64,000 nucleotides of DNA from Paraglaciecola arctica (GCF_018861065.1 NZ_JAHKQO010000048.1:62001-126000); one strand, 5' to 3'; shown: positions 17,344 to 28,132, counted from the first letter of the stretch. Made by a program: numbers and translations. The notes: generated by a model from the letters alone, not told the origin.

Positions 17344-17819
17344 GATTTCCCTAATTTTAAACGACGAATTTTAACTTGCCCTGGCAAATCTGACTCTGCT
17401 ATGTCGATGTCCAATATGCTTACACCGGATTGCTCAAGTGACTCTAGCCAACTTAGTAGTTCATTAAAAGGAGCTTGATCTATCCACACTTGTAATTCCT
17501 CACCTTGAGGTTGCATCCGCGAAATAGCGATATTCATACGAGTTGCTGATCGGTTTACCGCTTGAGGTAACGATCCAGAAAATGATGCATTTTTGCCTAC
17601 ACTACTACGCAGTTGAATCGCTTTATTGGCGTTCTTTTGTACCCAATCAAGCAATTCTGTTTGATTCTTAACCGCGACTTTATTGCGTTCAAGGGACGTG
17701 TTCAGCGGCGACCATATTCCCCAATAAAATATCGCTATTACTACCAATATCCCGGAAATAATCACTAAACGTTGTTCACGTTCATTGAGTTTTAGGTACA
17801 TACTTTTAAGCTTGTCCAT
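17340..17819 (-). CDS. gspM: Type II secretion protein M
   Basis: A 159-residue bitopic inner-membrane protein. The N-terminus LNEREQRLVIISG is typical of GspM and is followed by one transmembrane helix (~19-36) and a ferredoxin-like periplasmic domain. GspM pairs with GspL to form the assembly platform that recruits GspE. It sits one base after gspL and overlaps gspN by four bases. Confidence 0.92.
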   Translation of the reverse strand: MDKLKSMYLKLNEREQRLVIISGILVVIAIFYWGIWSPLNTSLERNKVAVKNQTELLDWVQKNANKAIQLRSSVGKNASFSGSLPQAVNRSATRMNIAISRMQPQGEELQVWIDQAPFNELLSWLESLEQSGVSILDIDIAESDLPGQVKIRRLKLGKS

Positions 17820-17820
17820 A

Positions 17821-19032
17821 TTAACTCCTAATCGACATAGTGCCGATCACCTGGTTGTCTTTTTGGTTGATAGAGCCTTGCTCTACCGTAAACCCTTGCG
17901 CTTCTGCTTGGCGCTTAAATTTGTCTAACGCCCCAAAGTTATTGGCCACGGCTTGGATACGTAGCTCAGCACGATTGCTGTCAAAGCGTAATGTTTGAGG
18001 CTTAATATTAGACTCTTCAAAAGCAGGTTTGAGTTGGCTTAGCATAATTAATATTGATACCCCATTTCCACCGCCTTGCTCTAAGGCTTTCATTTGGCGT
18101 TCCATGGTGCTTCTAAGATCACGATAGGCGCCCGCATTGGGAAAAGCTCGTTTGTATTCGCTACTTACTTGCGACTTTAACTGAGTCAATTGTTGTTCGA
18201 GTTGGCTGCTTTCAATATTTTTGTCAATTAAACTCGTGAATAAAGCGACAACTGCCAACACTGCAGCTAAACGCCATTTCTTCCAATCGGCGCCAACTTT
18301 TTTCTTAACTTTATATTCGCCTTGCAACAGGTTAAATTTCGCGGATTCAGAACCTTTAGCTAAAACCTTCATTGGCATATCTAGGGGCATTACTGTTACT
18401 TCTAGATTATCGATATTGGCCAAATCTGAACCAGAATAATCGTTAACTGATAGTGCCTGTTCATGTTCATTTGCGTATTGACGAGCTAGATGATTGATAG
18501 CCTGAATAAGCCAATCTCTCTCTCCTTGTAAGCCAGCCCAATCATCCTTGCGAACCAATAGTTGTTCACCCAACTCCAATATTGACCAAGCGTCAGTATC
18601 TGCCAATGGCAACGCCAACACGTCGGGAATGAGTTGGTCACAAGATAATCCCGCTGCCTCGATAATATCCAACCAGCTTTGTAATTTTTCTTTGCTAACG
18701 ATGGCGACAGCCTGTTTGTTAGCTTTTTTGGGGCCAAGTGCAAAAAATTGCTCAGAAATATCGCCACTGATTTCTTCTTCCAAAATATAAGGAATAGCGG
18801 CAATTGCTTTTCTTCCAGCTTTTGCGGGTAATTCCACCCATTTCAGCAAAATATCACTGGTAGGCACTAACGCACAAATTGGCCGTCTTCCCGCTCTGTC
18901 GGATAATGTGGCCAATTGCGTGGCATCTGGTAACACACCAGATGCAATTATTTCGTCTTCTTGGTTAGACCATACTATCCAATGAATAGCTTCATCTGGA
19001 TCGGCGCCTAAGCGCACTACTAACTGTTCCAT
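17821..19032 (-). CDS. gspL: Type II secretion protein L
   Basis: A 403-residue inner-membrane protein. The cytoplasmic actin-like domain (1-~240) binds the ATPase GspE. A single transmembrane segment near residue 255-272 (LAAVLAVVALFTSLI) leads to a periplasmic coiled and ferredoxin-like domain. Length and layout match GspL. It starts about 63 bases after gspK, the widest gap inside the operon, and I see no promoter or hairpin there. Confidence 0.93.
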   Translation of the reverse strand: MEQLVVRLGADPDEAIHWIVWSNQEDEIIASGVLPDATQLATLSDRAGRRPICALVPTSDILLKWVELPAKAGRKAIAAIPYILEEEISGDISEQFFALGPKKANKQAVAIVSKEKLQSWLDIIEAAGLSCDQLIPDVLALPLADTDAWSILELGEQLLVRKDDWAGLQGERDWLIQAINHLARQYANEHEQALSVNDYSGSDLANIDNLEVTVMPLDMPMKVLAKGSESAKFNLLQGEYKVKKKVGADWKKWRLAAVLAVVALFTSLIDKNIESSQLEQQLTQLKSQVSSEYKRAFPNAGAYRDLRSTMERQMKALEQGGGNGVSILIMLSQLKPAFEESNIKPQTLRFDSNRAELRIQAVANNFGALDKFKRQAEAQGFTVEQGSINQKDNQVIGTMSIRS

Positions 19033-19095
19033 AAGGTTTATGTACCCTGTTGCTTGTTATGGATTAAAAAAGTCTTATCGTTGACAACCAGACCA

Positions 19096-20100
19096 TCAAA
19101 ATCCACTTAAATCACGCCTGATGGCATTAACATTGTTACTAGAGTCAACCTTAAATAAGGTTTGCATCGCAAAAGTTGATTCATTGTACTTTGTTTTGGT
19201 GTGTAAAATAAAATACGATGTTTTTACATCAAACCATTCGATTTGTTCATTTTTAAGCTTTAATGCCACTATGCTAGGGTCATTTAAGAAATCTTGTGTG
19301 GTTTGAAACGCACCTGAACTACGATTCGCAAGTATAGATTCGGCTTCAGGCAAACTAAGCCCGGTAGCTGCTGCGATTATTGCTGCGTTTTCTTCACTCA
19401 CGGTATTGATGTTGATAGAAAATAAACTGTCATTCGGCAAGACACAAACTAGTTTGAGTAAGGCATTTAGCCAAGAAACTTCTACCCCATTGACTAAGCG
19501 TAATTCAGATTTGTGGATCATGTAGTTATTGGCAGCAACATAAGGAAATTGCAAACTTTCGTATTCGCTGTCTTCTACACCGAATCCTGTAGGGCTGTCG
19601 TTTTCGTCTAACCAATCTACCAAAGAGTCTCGCAACATATCTACGTTATAACTTGGGATTGCAGGATTTACATTTTGTAGCAAACGTTCAAACGCCAACA
19701 TACGTTCAGGCAGTAAGGGCTCGCCACTGGTGCTGCCGTCGCTACCCGAAACAACTTTAGGTTCTCTTAAGGCATTGAGGTTAAAACAACTTTGCATGTC
19801 GAACAGTTGTGCTTGTATACCGCCCCCTTCAATTGGGTAGGCAAACTCTTGGTTCCATTGTTGCTCAAGGTGTATGACATCACCGTCTAATTGCATCAGT
19901 TGTTTGATGGATTTTCGCGCATACTGCTCAGCACCCATGGCATACCAATAGGCTTGGGTGTTTTCTTTAATGTTAGATGCTCGCTTGATTTGCAATTGCA
20001 AGCGACTGCCCATCTCTGTGGCCATCACACTCACCATAGCCACGATGAGCAGTACTATGATTAATGCTACGCCTTGTTGTTTGCTCTTAAACTGATTCAT
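19096..20100 (-). CDS. gspK: Type II secretion minor pseudopilin K
   Basis: A 334-residue minor pseudopilin with prepilin peptide QQGVALIIVLLIVAM; cleavage is expected after Gly10. Unlike the other pseudopilins it lacks Glu at mature position 5, as is normal for GspK. The long globular domain contains the large insertion typical of K. GspK caps the pseudopilus tip together with GspI and GspJ. The start overlaps the gspJ stop by four bases. Confidence 0.93.
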   Translation of the reverse strand: MNQFKSKQQGVALIIVLLIVAMVSVMATEMGSRLQLQIKRASNIKENTQAYWYAMGAEQYARKSIKQLMQLDGDVIHLEQQWNQEFAYPIEGGGIQAQLFDMQSCFNLNALREPKVVSGSDGSTSGEPLLPERMLAFERLLQNVNPAIPSYNVDMLRDSLVDWLDENDSPTGFGVEDSEYESLQFPYVAANNYMIHKSELRLVNGVEVSWLNALLKLVCVLPNDSLFSININTVSEENAAIIAAATGLSLPEAESILANRSSGAFQTTQDFLNDPSIVALKLKNEQIEWFDVKTSYFILHTKTKYNESTFAMQTLFKVDSSNNVNAIRRDLSGF

Positions 20101-20729
20101 TGTCCATTTGCCAACATAAATTCGCGGCGAATCTCACCAAAAGTTTTACTGACGATCGTAATAGAAATGGCTAACGGAAGAGCTTTTTCGGAATAGGATT
20201 CTTGCCACTTCTCAGGTTCTTCAAGATGCTCTCTATCGGTTAAAAAGCTAACTCTAAAATCTTCTACGTCCGTTAACAGGGTTTTTATTTTTGGTTCGTA
20301 ACCAATTACGTTGTCTACATAATTACCGTATAAACGTTGCAACTGTTCTTCTTGAATACGGTAGCCTACCGCTTGCAAGGTACTGCGAGGTAGCAACATT
20401 TGGGGGTTGTACCAACCAATTCGAACAAAACTAATACCATCAGCATCGCTTTCTAATACATCTTCACCGCCAGTTAATACGGCGCTTACAAATTCGCTGT
20501 TAACACGCACAGTACGCGGCACGATTTGTAATATATCGCGCTCCATGGTCAGCATGGCTCTTTGTAATGATTCCAATTTAGCAAAACGTTCAGAAGAGAG
20601 TTGATCACTATTAATGACCGAATTGAGCACACCAGTACTGGCCAACCCTATAATGGTAAATATTGCCATGGCGACCAAAATTTCTATTAAGGTAAAACCA
20701 TATTGTTGTCGAGTTGCAGGGGCGCTCAT
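20097..20729 (-). CDS. gspJ: Type II secretion minor pseudopilin J
   Basis: A 210-residue minor pseudopilin. The prepilin site YGFTLIEILVAMAIF carries the conserved Gly and Glu5, and the soluble domain follows. It forms the tip complex with GspI and GspK. ATG 20729 lies two bases beyond the gspI stop. An alternative TTG two codons earlier (20735) would overlap gspI by four bases, and the choice between them is not settled by a strong ribosome-binding site. Confidence 0.92.
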   Translation of the reverse strand: MSAPATRQQYGFTLIEILVAMAIFTIIGLASTGVLNSVINSDQLSSERFAKLESLQRAMLTMERDILQIVPRTVRVNSEFVSAVLTGGEDVLESDADGISFVRIGWYNPQMLLPRSTLQAVGYRIQEEQLQRLYGNYVDNVIGYEPKIKTLLTDVEDFRVSFLTDREHLEEPEKWQESYSEKALPLAISITIVSKTFGEIRREFMLANGQ

Positions 20730-20731
20730 AT

Positions 20732-21130
20732 TCAAATTTGCTTTGCAATAAAAGTGCTGACTGAGGTAATTGATTCTTGATATTGTTCGTCTAATCCAAC
20801 AGTAATTTCTACTTGAACCATTTCATCGTCACTGGTCTTAATGGTGCGTTGTTGCCAGTACCATAATCTGCCAGCCATTTCTTGTTCGCCTTTTTTATTA
20901 TTTTTAATAGGCCAAGTGTTATCAATGTGCACTTGATTAAGGCGATTATTAGCGACCCAAGTAGCGAAGGTAATATCTTCAATTTGGCCCACACCAGTTA
21001 GATGGTCACTTGCTGCCTTCATAATGGCGGTGCCAGTCAGTGCAAAAATAAACAACGCAACTAATACTTCAAGTAAGGTCATCCCAGCGCTGTGTTTTTT
21101 GCCAATCACAAGCGAGGCATTAGGGCTCAT
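20732..21130 (-). CDS. gspI: Type II secretion minor pseudopilin I
   Basis: A 132-residue minor pseudopilin with prepilin motif SAGMTLLEVLVALFIFAL. The short soluble domain with WVANNRL is characteristic of GspI. It nucleates the pseudopilus tip with GspJ and GspK. The 5' end overlaps gspH by 11 bases, so the two are tightly coupled. Confidence 0.93.
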   Translation of the reverse strand: MSPNASLVIGKKHSAGMTLLEVLVALFIFALTGTAIMKAASDHLTGVGQIEDITFATWVANNRLNQVHIDNTWPIKNNKKGEQEMAGRLWYWQQRTIKTSDDEMVQVEITVGLDEQYQESITSVSTFIAKQI

Positions 21131-21746
21131 CTAAAGGCCCTTCTACTGTTAACGGTGTGCTATCTTGACCATCGACGCGATAGTAACTTGGTAGGTCGCT
21201 ACTAAAACTTGGTTCGTAAGCTAATGTGATGGAAAAAGGCGTAATTTCACCACTTGAAAAAATAAAAACTTGAGGAGGGTCTAATTTTTTTTCTTCCTCA
21301 TCACCTATCTCCACACCTTCGTTAGATACAGAGAGTTCCTCATCAAATCCGTCACTACTAAAAAGGCTTTCTTCTGTTTCCCAAGGTAAGTCTGTTAAAG
21401 ACAACTCTATGCTAAACATTTCAGGTAATTGATGTTCGTCAAAAGTGGTATCAAACTCTATTTTTTGCCACTCTTGTTCATCATCTAGGTACATAAAATA
21501 ATAAATGTTGTCTTTATCTTCTACCCGCAGTCCCAGTTGTTTTTGATTGAGTACGGCGTAATCAGACGCCATATTGAATACTACTTGCAAACGTTGGGTT
21601 TGTTTTTTTAGTAAATCTTCACCGCTTTCGCCTGAATAACTTAGCACTACAGCACTGGTCGCGATACCCATGATAAACAACACCACCATGACTTCAATCA
21701 GGCTAAATCCTAGGTGTTTTGATAAGGGTGAACGCTTAGTGATCAT
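21120..21746 (-). CDS. gspH: Type II secretion minor pseudopilin H
   Basis: A 208-residue pseudopilin with prepilin site LGFSLIEVMVVLFIMG. It is slightly longer than many GspH proteins because of an acidic insertion around residues 125-155, rich in Glu, Asp and Ser (for example NEGVEIGDEEEKKLD). GspH joins the minor pseudopilin tip to the GspG shaft. It sits 22 bases after gspG. Confidence 0.92.
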   Translation of the reverse strand: MITKRSPLSKHLGFSLIEVMVVLFIMGIATSAVVLSYSGESGEDLLKKQTQRLQVVFNMASDYAVLNQKQLGLRVEDKDNIYYFMYLDDEQEWQKIEFDTTFDEHQLPEMFSIELSLTDLPWETEESLFSSDGFDEELSVSNEGVEIGDEEEKKLDPPQVFIFSSGEITPFSITLAYEPSFSSDLPSYYRVDGQDSTPLTVEGPLDEP

Positions 21747-21768
21747 AATTAGTTGGCGATAAAATAAA

Positions 21769-22224
21769 CTAGTTTAAGTAGTCGCTAATATTCCAGTTGC
21801 CGATGTCATCTTCGGTGCCTGGTTCGCCATCTGGACCATTAGAAAAAATATCAATTTGTCCAAGTTCCCCAGGGCTGATCAATTGGTAAGGGTTATTCCA
21901 AGGATCATTTGGAAGGCGAGTAATGTAGCCGTTTTTTCTATAGTTGCGAGGAATTGGATCGACTGTAGGTTCGCTCACCAAAGCTTCTAAACCTTGCTCA
22001 GTTGTCGGGAAAACATTGTTACTTAATTTATACTGAGTTAGGGCGTTTTCTAAACTTTGGATATCAATGGCTGCAGATTTAAGTTGCGCTTCTTCCTGGT
22101 TGCCCAATATTTGCGGCGCGATCATACCCGCCATGATACCGATAATTAGTAAAACCACCATGACTTCAATAAGAGAAAAACCAGTGTTTTTGCGTTTGTT
22201 GTTTATAGAGTTGTGTTGTTTCAT
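21769..22224 (-). CDS. gspG: Type II secretion major pseudopilin G
   Basis: A 151-residue major pseudopilin, the shaft subunit. The prepilin site is TGFSLIEVMVVLLIIG, followed by the highly conserved GMIAPQILG and the C-terminal calcium-binding loop region (SNGPDGEPGTEDDIGNW). The start shares a base with the gspF stop (TAATG). A strong ribosome-binding site is not visible, so reinitiation after gspF probably matters for expression. Confidence 0.96.
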   Translation of the reverse strand: MKQHNSINNKRKNTGFSLIEVMVVLLIIGIMAGMIAPQILGNQEEAQLKSAAIDIQSLENALTQYKLSNNVFPTTEQGLEALVSEPTVDPIPRNYRKNGYITRLPNDPWNNPYQLISPGELGQIDIFSNGPDGEPGTEDDIGNWNISDYLN

Positions 22225-23444
22225 TACATGTTCACCATAGAGTTTAAAGCTAAAATAGGTTGTAGGATCGCCAGTACAATAAATAATACTACGCTTGCCA
22301 TAGTCACAATTAGTATAGGTTCGAATATTTTGAGTGACACACCCACCAAAGATTCAAATTGTCTGTCTTGATTGTCTGCGGCGCGTCCTAACATTTGTTG
22401 TAATTCGCCACTTCGTTCACCTGATGCAATCATATGCATCATCATTGGTGGAAAAATTTTGGTTTGTTCTAGTGAAGCTCTTAAGCTCGACCCTTCTTTT
22501 ACGAAACCTGCAGCGTTGTTGATTGCATCCCTTATATGTAGGTTTTCAAGCACTTCACTAGCTATACGCATACTTTCCAAAAGTGGCACCGCGCTAGAAG
22601 TCAAAATACTTAAGGTGCGTGCAAACCTTGCAGTATTTAAACCTTTTGAAAGGTTCCCGATTAGAGGTAACCCCAGAATAAATTTATGATAGCGTTTTTT
22701 CATTACAGGTTTTTGCAACATGCTGTTGATGATTACTGTGATTGTCATCACAACAACGGCTACCGCCAATCCATAAGTCCGCAAAAAATCACTGATATTA
22801 ATCATTATCTGGGTAATGGTGGGCAATTCTTGCCCCATGTTTTGAAACTGACCAACAATTTTGGGTACTACAACTGTTAGTAGCAATATCACTATGGCAA
22901 AGGCAAAAAACATCATAATGCTTGGATAAACCATGGCTTGAGTGATTTGACTTTTTGTTTGTTGGCGTTTTTCTGTGTAATCAGCTAATCGATTTAGTAC
23001 CGTATCTAGGTGTCCAGATTTTTCACCAGCTGCAACCATGGCGCGGAATAAATCGTCAAATACATGGGGAAACTCTGCCATTGCATCCGCTAAGGTGTGA
23101 CCCTCCACTACTTTGCTTCGTACCGCCATCATCATATTTTTTTGACGTGGCTTTTCACATTGTTCAGCAACAGCGAGTAAGGCCTCTTCGATAGGCAGGG
23201 AAGCTTCAACTAATGTTGATAATTGGCGAGTTAATAGCGATAAATCTGCGGCAGATATGGTGTTTTTAAATAGCTTAAAGCTAGTCTGCGATTTGCGTTC
23301 TTTTTCAGCGACTTGGTCAACTTGCATAGGGATTAACCCTTTTTCGCGCAATTGTTGACGAATCTGCCTAGCATTGTCGCCTTCTAATACACCACTTTTA
23401 TTTTTGCCACCTTTGTCCATGGCTTGATATGCAAAAGCTGCCAT
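22224..23444 (-). CDS. gspF: Type II secretion inner-membrane platform protein F
   Basis: A 406-residue polytopic protein with two duplicated cytoplasmic helical domains (GspF/PilC fold, around 70-190 and 270-390) and three transmembrane segments. Hallmarks are LLTRQLSTLVEASLPIEEAL, the mid-protein AAGEKSG repeated as IASGERSG, and the C-terminal helix ending in ILALNSMV. It forms the platform core that transmits GspE ATPase work to pseudopilin assembly. Confidence 0.95.
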   Translation of the reverse strand: MAAFAYQAMDKGGKNKSGVLEGDNARQIRQQLREKGLIPMQVDQVAEKERKSQTSFKLFKNTISAADLSLLTRQLSTLVEASLPIEEALLAVAEQCEKPRQKNMMMAVRSKVVEGHTLADAMAEFPHVFDDLFRAMVAAGEKSGHLDTVLNRLADYTEKRQQTKSQITQAMVYPSIMMFFAFAIVILLLTVVVPKIVGQFQNMGQELPTITQIMINISDFLRTYGLAVAVVVMTITVIINSMLQKPVMKKRYHKFILGLPLIGNLSKGLNTARFARTLSILTSSAVPLLESMRIASEVLENLHIRDAINNAAGFVKEGSSLRASLEQTKIFPPMMMHMIASGERSGELQQMLGRAADNQDRQFESLVGVSLKIFEPILIVTMASVVLFIVLAILQPILALNSMVNM

Positions 23445-25007
23445 TTAATCTTCCCTTGTTACTCGTAACACTTCTTCAAGCGAAGTCATTCCTTGCAGCA
23501 CTTTATTACAACCATCATCACGAATACTCGGTGTACTCTTACGGATATATTTTTCTATGGCTTGTTCACCGTGACCTGTATGTACTAGCTCTCGTATTCC
23601 TTCGTCTACTACTAACAATTCGTGAATACCGGTTCTGCCACGGTAACCAGTTTGATTACAAGCAGCGCAACCCTTAGGTGAATGGATTGCGTGACCTGCA
23701 GAATCAGCAGTGGTTAGCCCTAAAATCTGACGTTCTTGTTCACTAGGTGTATGCGGTACTTTACAATCTGGGCATAAAGTTCGCACCAAACGTTGCGACA
23801 ATACAGCCAATAAACTGGAAGATAATAGGAAGGGTTCAATACCCATATCTTCCAAGCGCGTAATAGCGCCAGCAGCTGTATTCGTATGTAAAGTCGACAT
23901 TACCAAGTGACCGGTCAAACTGGCTTGTACACTAATTTGAGCGGTTTCTAGATCTCGAATTTCACCTACCATGACTACATCAGGGTCTTGACGCAATATT
24001 GCTCTTAGGCCTCGAGCAAAGGTCATATCTACCTTGGCGTTTACCTGTGTTTGTCCAATGCCTTGCAAATCAAATTCGATTGGATCTTCAACCGTTAAAA
24101 TATTACGGTCTTTGGAGTTAATTTCACTTAAACCCGCATACAAAGTGGTCGATTTACCCGAACCCGTAGGGCCTGTGACCAAGATAATACCGTGTGGTTT
24201 GTGCACTAGGTCAGAAAATACGTCTCGATTGGCCTTTGTCATACCTAGATCTTGAAGGTTCAGACGTACGTTATTTTTATCGAGTAAACGTAATACAACA
24301 CGTTCGCCATGACTAGAAGGCATAGTAGAAACCCGCACATCTACTGCACGACCAGCAATACGCAAAGTAATACGCCCATCTTGCGGCACACGTTTCTCGG
24401 CGATGTCCATTTTCGACATAACTTTAATACGCGATACTAACATCGAGGCCATTTTGCGATTTGGCCGCAAAATTTCTCGTAATACACCATCAACTCTAAA
24501 ACGCACTAATAGCTGGGTTTCAAAGGTTTCAATATGAATATCAGAAGCTCCTTCCTTGATGGCTTCGCCTAACATGGCGTTGATGAGCTTGATAATGGGC
24601 GCGTCATCTTCGCTTTCTAATAAATCTTCAGTATCAGGTAATTCTTCAGCTAGGCTAAATAAGTCACTCTCATTGCCTATGTCTTCCATTAGCTGTTTCG
24701 CTGCAGAAGAGTCCCGTTGAAATGCACTGGTTAATATGGATTCGAATTTATCTAGTTCGATTTCCTTAAGACGAAATTCTGCACCTAAAAAACGCCTAAC
24801 TTCAGCAAATACAGGAAATTTAGTATTTTCTGTATGATACAAAATGGCCGGCTTTTCGCCAGTATCAAGCAGTACTTGATGACGTTTCGCAAAGCTAAAT
24901 GCCAATTGTTTGTGCTCGGGCTCATCGATCGGTTTGTCCAGATCTGCACCTGATTCCAGCAAGGCCTGCTCTTCAGCATCCGCTGCGCTTAAATGTGCGG
25001 ACGACAT
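23445..25007 (-). CDS. gspE: Type II secretion ATPase E
   Basis: A 520-residue hexameric secretion ATPase. The N-terminal domain, which binds GspL, is followed by Walker [10 protein letters not shown] (around 278-286), the Asp box, Walker B with [12 protein letters not shown], and the His box. The C-terminal zinc-binding CM domain has two CxxC pairs (CPDC and CAAC). All catalytic motifs look intact. It sits directly against gspD and gspF with no intergenic space. Confidence 0.96.
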   Translation of the reverse strand: MSSAHLSAADAEEQALLESGADLDKPIDEPEHKQLAFSFAKRHQVLLDTGEKPAILYHTENTKFPVFAEVRRFLGAEFRLKEIELDKFESILTSAFQRDSSAAKQLMEDIGNESDLFSLAEELPDTEDLLESEDDAPIIKLINAMLGEAIKEGASDIHIETFETQLLVRFRVDGVLREILRPNRKMASMLVSRIKVMSKMDIAEKRVPQDGRITLRIAGRAVDVRVSTMPSSHGERVVLRLLDKNNVRLNLQDLGMTKANRDVFSDLVHKPHGIILVTGPTGSGKSTTLYAGLSEINSKDRNILTVEDPIEFDLQGIGQTQVNAKVDMTFARGLRAILRQDPDVVMVGEIRDLETAQISVQASLTGHLVMSTLHTNTAAGAITRLEDMGIEPFLLSSSLLAVLSQRLVRTLCPDCKVPHTPSEQERQILGLTTADSAGHAIHSPKGCAACNQTGYRGRTGIHELLVVDEGIRELVHTGHGEQAIEKYIRKSTPSIRDDGCNKVLQGMTSLEEVLRVTRED

Positions 25008-25009
25008 AA

Positions 25010-27076
25010 CTAGTCTTTATCCTCTGTTTTATCTTTGTTAAGTAGGTAGTCTTCATAAGAAGGTGGCAGACTTAATTTTTCATCCCATTCAGGCAAAGAA
25101 GGACCATCAGTGAAAGGCATTAAAGGTATACCTTCAGCCTGACGTTTTAATTGTTCAGCGCGTATGTATTGATATTTTTTCTGACTAATATCATTCATAG
25201 TCACACCATCTCGTACAATGGTAGGGCGAATAAACACCATTAAGTTACGCTTACTGACGCTGGTGGATGTGGACTTAAACAAATGACCTAAAAGTGGGAT
25301 GTCGCCTAATAAAGGTACTTTTGAAACACTTTCTTGTACTGCATCATCAATTAATCCTCCAAGTACTATGGTGCCACCATCGTCTACTATGACTGAGGTT
25401 TTAATTTCACGTTTATTAATGATTACGTCTACTGATGTGGCGCCGCTAACACTCGAGACTTCTTGTTCAATTAATAATTGTACTGCGTCACCCTCGTTAA
25501 TTTGTGGAGTGACTTTTAATTTTATGCCCACTTCTTGACGATCAACAGACTGAAACGGGTTGGAGTTTGTCGAGCTCGCGGTCGAGCCAGTAATAATCGG
25601 TACTTCTTGACCCACTATAAAAAAGGCTTCTTCGTTATCCATAGTGGTAAGGTGTGGTGTAGCGAGAATATTCGAATTGGTATCTGTACTTACCGCTTGT
25701 AAAACTGCTCCCCAGCCGTTAGTGACACCACCTAATAAGAAGCCATTTACGCCACCTAATAATGAGGCTAGAGTGGTAAAATCACCTTCTTCAGTAGAGT
25801 CATAGGAATAGGGATCCCCGTCGTCGTCAAAGCCCGTTGTGGTAGTGGTACTATCTGTTGCTTGTTCTACTCCAATTGCCAGCTGGCCTATGCCTACTAC
25901 ACCGTTAGTAAACTGAGTGCCACCGCCTTTTTCGTTGGCCCACTGCACCCCTAAAGTGGTGCCGTCACCTTCAAACACTTCTACAATAATGGCCTCTACT
26001 TGCACTTGCGCGCGGCGTACATCTAACTTGCGTATTACTTCTTCTAGCGAACGCATCATATCGGGTTCAGCTGTTATCACTAGTGCGTTTGATTCTTGGT
26101 GAGACTCTATACTGACATCGCGAGCGCTAGATTGGCGGTTTTTAGTATTCGTTTGCCCATCAGCTTGAATGCTGGCGCTGACGCCTTGTAATACTTTGAC
26201 TAGGTCTTCTGACTTGGCATAATTAAGGAAAATAACTCGAGTGTTGCCATTGGATTCTAACTCCGAGTCCATGCGCTGAATTAGGTTAACTATTCTAGTT
26301 CGAGCTTTTACATCACCACTGACTATTATGCTATTGGTTCGATCGTCGGCCACCACTCTAGGTGCTGACTTATCACTCGCGTTAGTTTTACCTTGGGATT
26401 TGTTGATGCTTTCGATGATACGCACTAGTTCAGTGGCAGAAGCGTACTTCAATTCCACTATTTCAACTTCTTCATCACCCGCTTGGTCTACTCGTTCTAT
26501 TATTTCTACCAAACGATTAACCACTGCTGCGCGGCCTGTAAGCATCATGACATTTGACGGGTCGTGACTCACTACGTTACCACCACCGGCGGTATCATTT
26601 AGTTGGCGAAGTAATGGAGCAAGTTCTCTTACTGGTACGTTATACACTGGTACAACGCGAGTGATCATTTCATCACCATCAAGTAAGTTTTCGCCTACCA
26701 CCGGAATGTTCGAAGATTTTGCGTCTTTAGAGCGGATGACCTTGATTACACCACTTGACATTTCTATTGCAGAATAACCATAGACTTGTAATACGTTTAG
26801 GAAAAACTGGTAATACTGATCTTCAGTTAACAGGTCATAACTACGAACCGTTATTTTGCCCCTAACATTGGGATCAACAATGATGGTTCTTTTAAGGTTT
26901 TTACCCACAATGTTGATAAACTCGCCAATTTCAGTGTCTTTAAAATTTGGGGAATAATCTGCTGCGGCTACTAGGCTCGAAACAGCAAAAAACGCGCTAC
27001 CAACAGCAAGGAGTAATCCTTTGAATAAATTCGAGCGTTTGCGAACAATCAGACGATTGCGTGACTTAAAGATCAT
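25010..27076 (-). CDS. gspD: Type II secretion outer-membrane secretin D
   Basis: A 688-residue secretin with a long N-terminal signal peptide (cleavage near VAAA, ~39). N0 and the N1-N3 ring domains run to about residue 330; N3 carries a Ser/Asn-rich linker. The C-terminal secretin channel contains VPIITGS and the conserved [14 protein letters not shown]. The S-domain tail would bind a pilotin, which is not encoded in the window. It overlaps gspC by four bases (ATGA). Confidence 0.95.
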   Translation of the reverse strand: MIFKSRNRLIVRKRSNLFKGLLLAVGSAFFAVSSLVAAADYSPNFKDTEIGEFINIVGKNLKRTIIVDPNVRGKITVRSYDLLTEDQYYQFFLNVLQVYGYSAIEMSSGVIKVIRSKDAKSSNIPVVGENLLDGDEMITRVVPVYNVPVRELAPLLRQLNDTAGGGNVVSHDPSNVMMLTGRAAVVNRLVEIIERVDQAGDEEVEIVELKYASATELVRIIESINKSQGKTNASDKSAPRVVADDRTNSIIVSGDVKARTRIVNLIQRMDSELESNGNTRVIFLNYAKSEDLVKVLQGVSASIQADGQTNTKNRQSSARDVSIESHQESNALVITAEPDMMRSLEEVIRKLDVRRAQVQVEAIIVEVFEGDGTTLGVQWANEKGGGTQFTNGVVGIGQLAIGVEQATDSTTTTTGFDDDGDPYSYDSTEEGDFTTLASLLGGVNGFLLGGVTNGWGAVLQAVSTDTNSNILATPHLTTMDNEEAFFIVGQEVPIITGSTASSTNSNPFQSVDRQEVGIKLKVTPQINEGDAVQLLIEQEVSSVSGATSVDVIINKREIKTSVIVDDGGTIVLGGLIDDAVQESVSKVPLLGDIPLLGHLFKSTSTSVSKRNLMVFIRPTIVRDGVTMNDISQKKYQYIRAEQLKRQAEGIPLMPFTDGPSLPEWDEKLSLPPSYEDYLLNKDKTEDKD

Positions 27077-28011
27077 GTTTCAGGTTCCTCTTCCCCTTGG
27101 GGTAGATCAAGGTAAATAGTAATAAGTTCATCTGCGCGTTGCACAGTCATTTGCAAAGATTGTAACTCTTTGAGCATGTTCATCGCTTCTAGCGCTTGTT
27201 GCATATCGGTTAAATCTAAGCCATTTATGTCGGTGATCACGTCACCCGTTTTTAATCCTGCGGCCTCAAACAGAGCCGGTTTTTTACCGGGGCTGACTTG
27301 GTATCCAGTCAACTCTCCATTAGGGCGGTATGGCGATACACTGATGTAATCAATAAAGTTCGCCGGTTGTTGTTGTAAATTTCTGCTTGCTTGGATAGCT
27401 GCGTCGGATAATGTGTGGCGTTCAGAATCAGAATTATTCTTTGGAGTATTCTCTTCAGGTTCTTTACTCACTACTTGCAAGACATTTTTCTTATAATCCA
27501 CACCATCTAACATTAAGGTTTCACTGGTGGCGCCATTCTTGATAATGACGCGATCAGGATAAACTTTTTGCAGTGAAGCGTTAGTACCTTCAATTTTTTC
27601 ACCAATTCCATAGGTTTGTTGTAGTTTGCGATTCTCAATAATTGCAGCACCATCGTCCTCTGTGGTACTTGCCACCACGCCGGTTAGGGTCAAACTAAGC
27701 CTAGTGACTGGTGCGTCGGTGACTTCTTTCTCAACTACAGGTGCCGCATTATAATTGCCAAAAAGGTTGAGTTGTTTGATGTCAGCCAAATTTAAATTGT
27801 TATCAGAACGTTGTTGTTTAACAGGTTGTCCGATAGACATATTATCTAACCTAGTGTTACTAGCAGGTTGGGGCCATAAACGCCATGTCAGTTCTGCGGC
27901 ATAAGCAAGTAAAAAAATCGCCAATAGCATTACCACCAACAAATTTATTTTTTGTTGGTTTTTGACTAGTTGGAGCCATAATTGATTAGCGGTATGATTA
28001 ACGACTGTCAT
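27073..28011 (-). CDS. gspC: Type II secretion protein C
   Basis: A 312-residue inner-membrane protein, the first gene of the operon. One transmembrane helix (~21-40), then the periplasmic HR domain (LNLFGNYN ... LTGVVAS) that contacts GspD, and a C-terminal PDZ domain (AGLKTGDVITDINGLDLTD). The operon promoter should lie in the ~120-base gap shared with hslR, but no clear -35/-10 pair stands out. The PDZ-type C-terminus is the Vibrio/Klebsiella form rather than the coiled-coil form. Confidence 0.94.
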   Translation of the reverse strand: MTVVNHTANQLWLQLVKNQQKINLLVVMLLAIFLLAYAAELTWRLWPQPASNTRLDNMSIGQPVKQQRSDNNLNLADIKQLNLFGNYNAAPVVEKEVTDAPVTRLSLTLTGVVASTTEDDGAAIIENRKLQQTYGIGEKIEGTNASLQKVYPDRVIIKNGATSETLMLDGVDYKKNVLQVVSKEPEENTPKNNSDSERHTLSDAAIQASRNLQQQPANFIDYISVSPYRPNGELTGYQVSPGKKPALFEAAGLKTGDVITDINGLDLTDMQQALEAMNMLKELQSLQMTVQRADELITIYLDLPQGEEEPET

Positions 28012-28132
28012 TGTCTCTCGGTGGGATATTTAAAATTAAAGCTTAACTCAGCAATGATAACTAGTAGGGACAAAGGCGACAACCTTAATCTTCGATCGTT
28101 ACAAAAAATTACAAATTTAAAGAGTCTAACCT

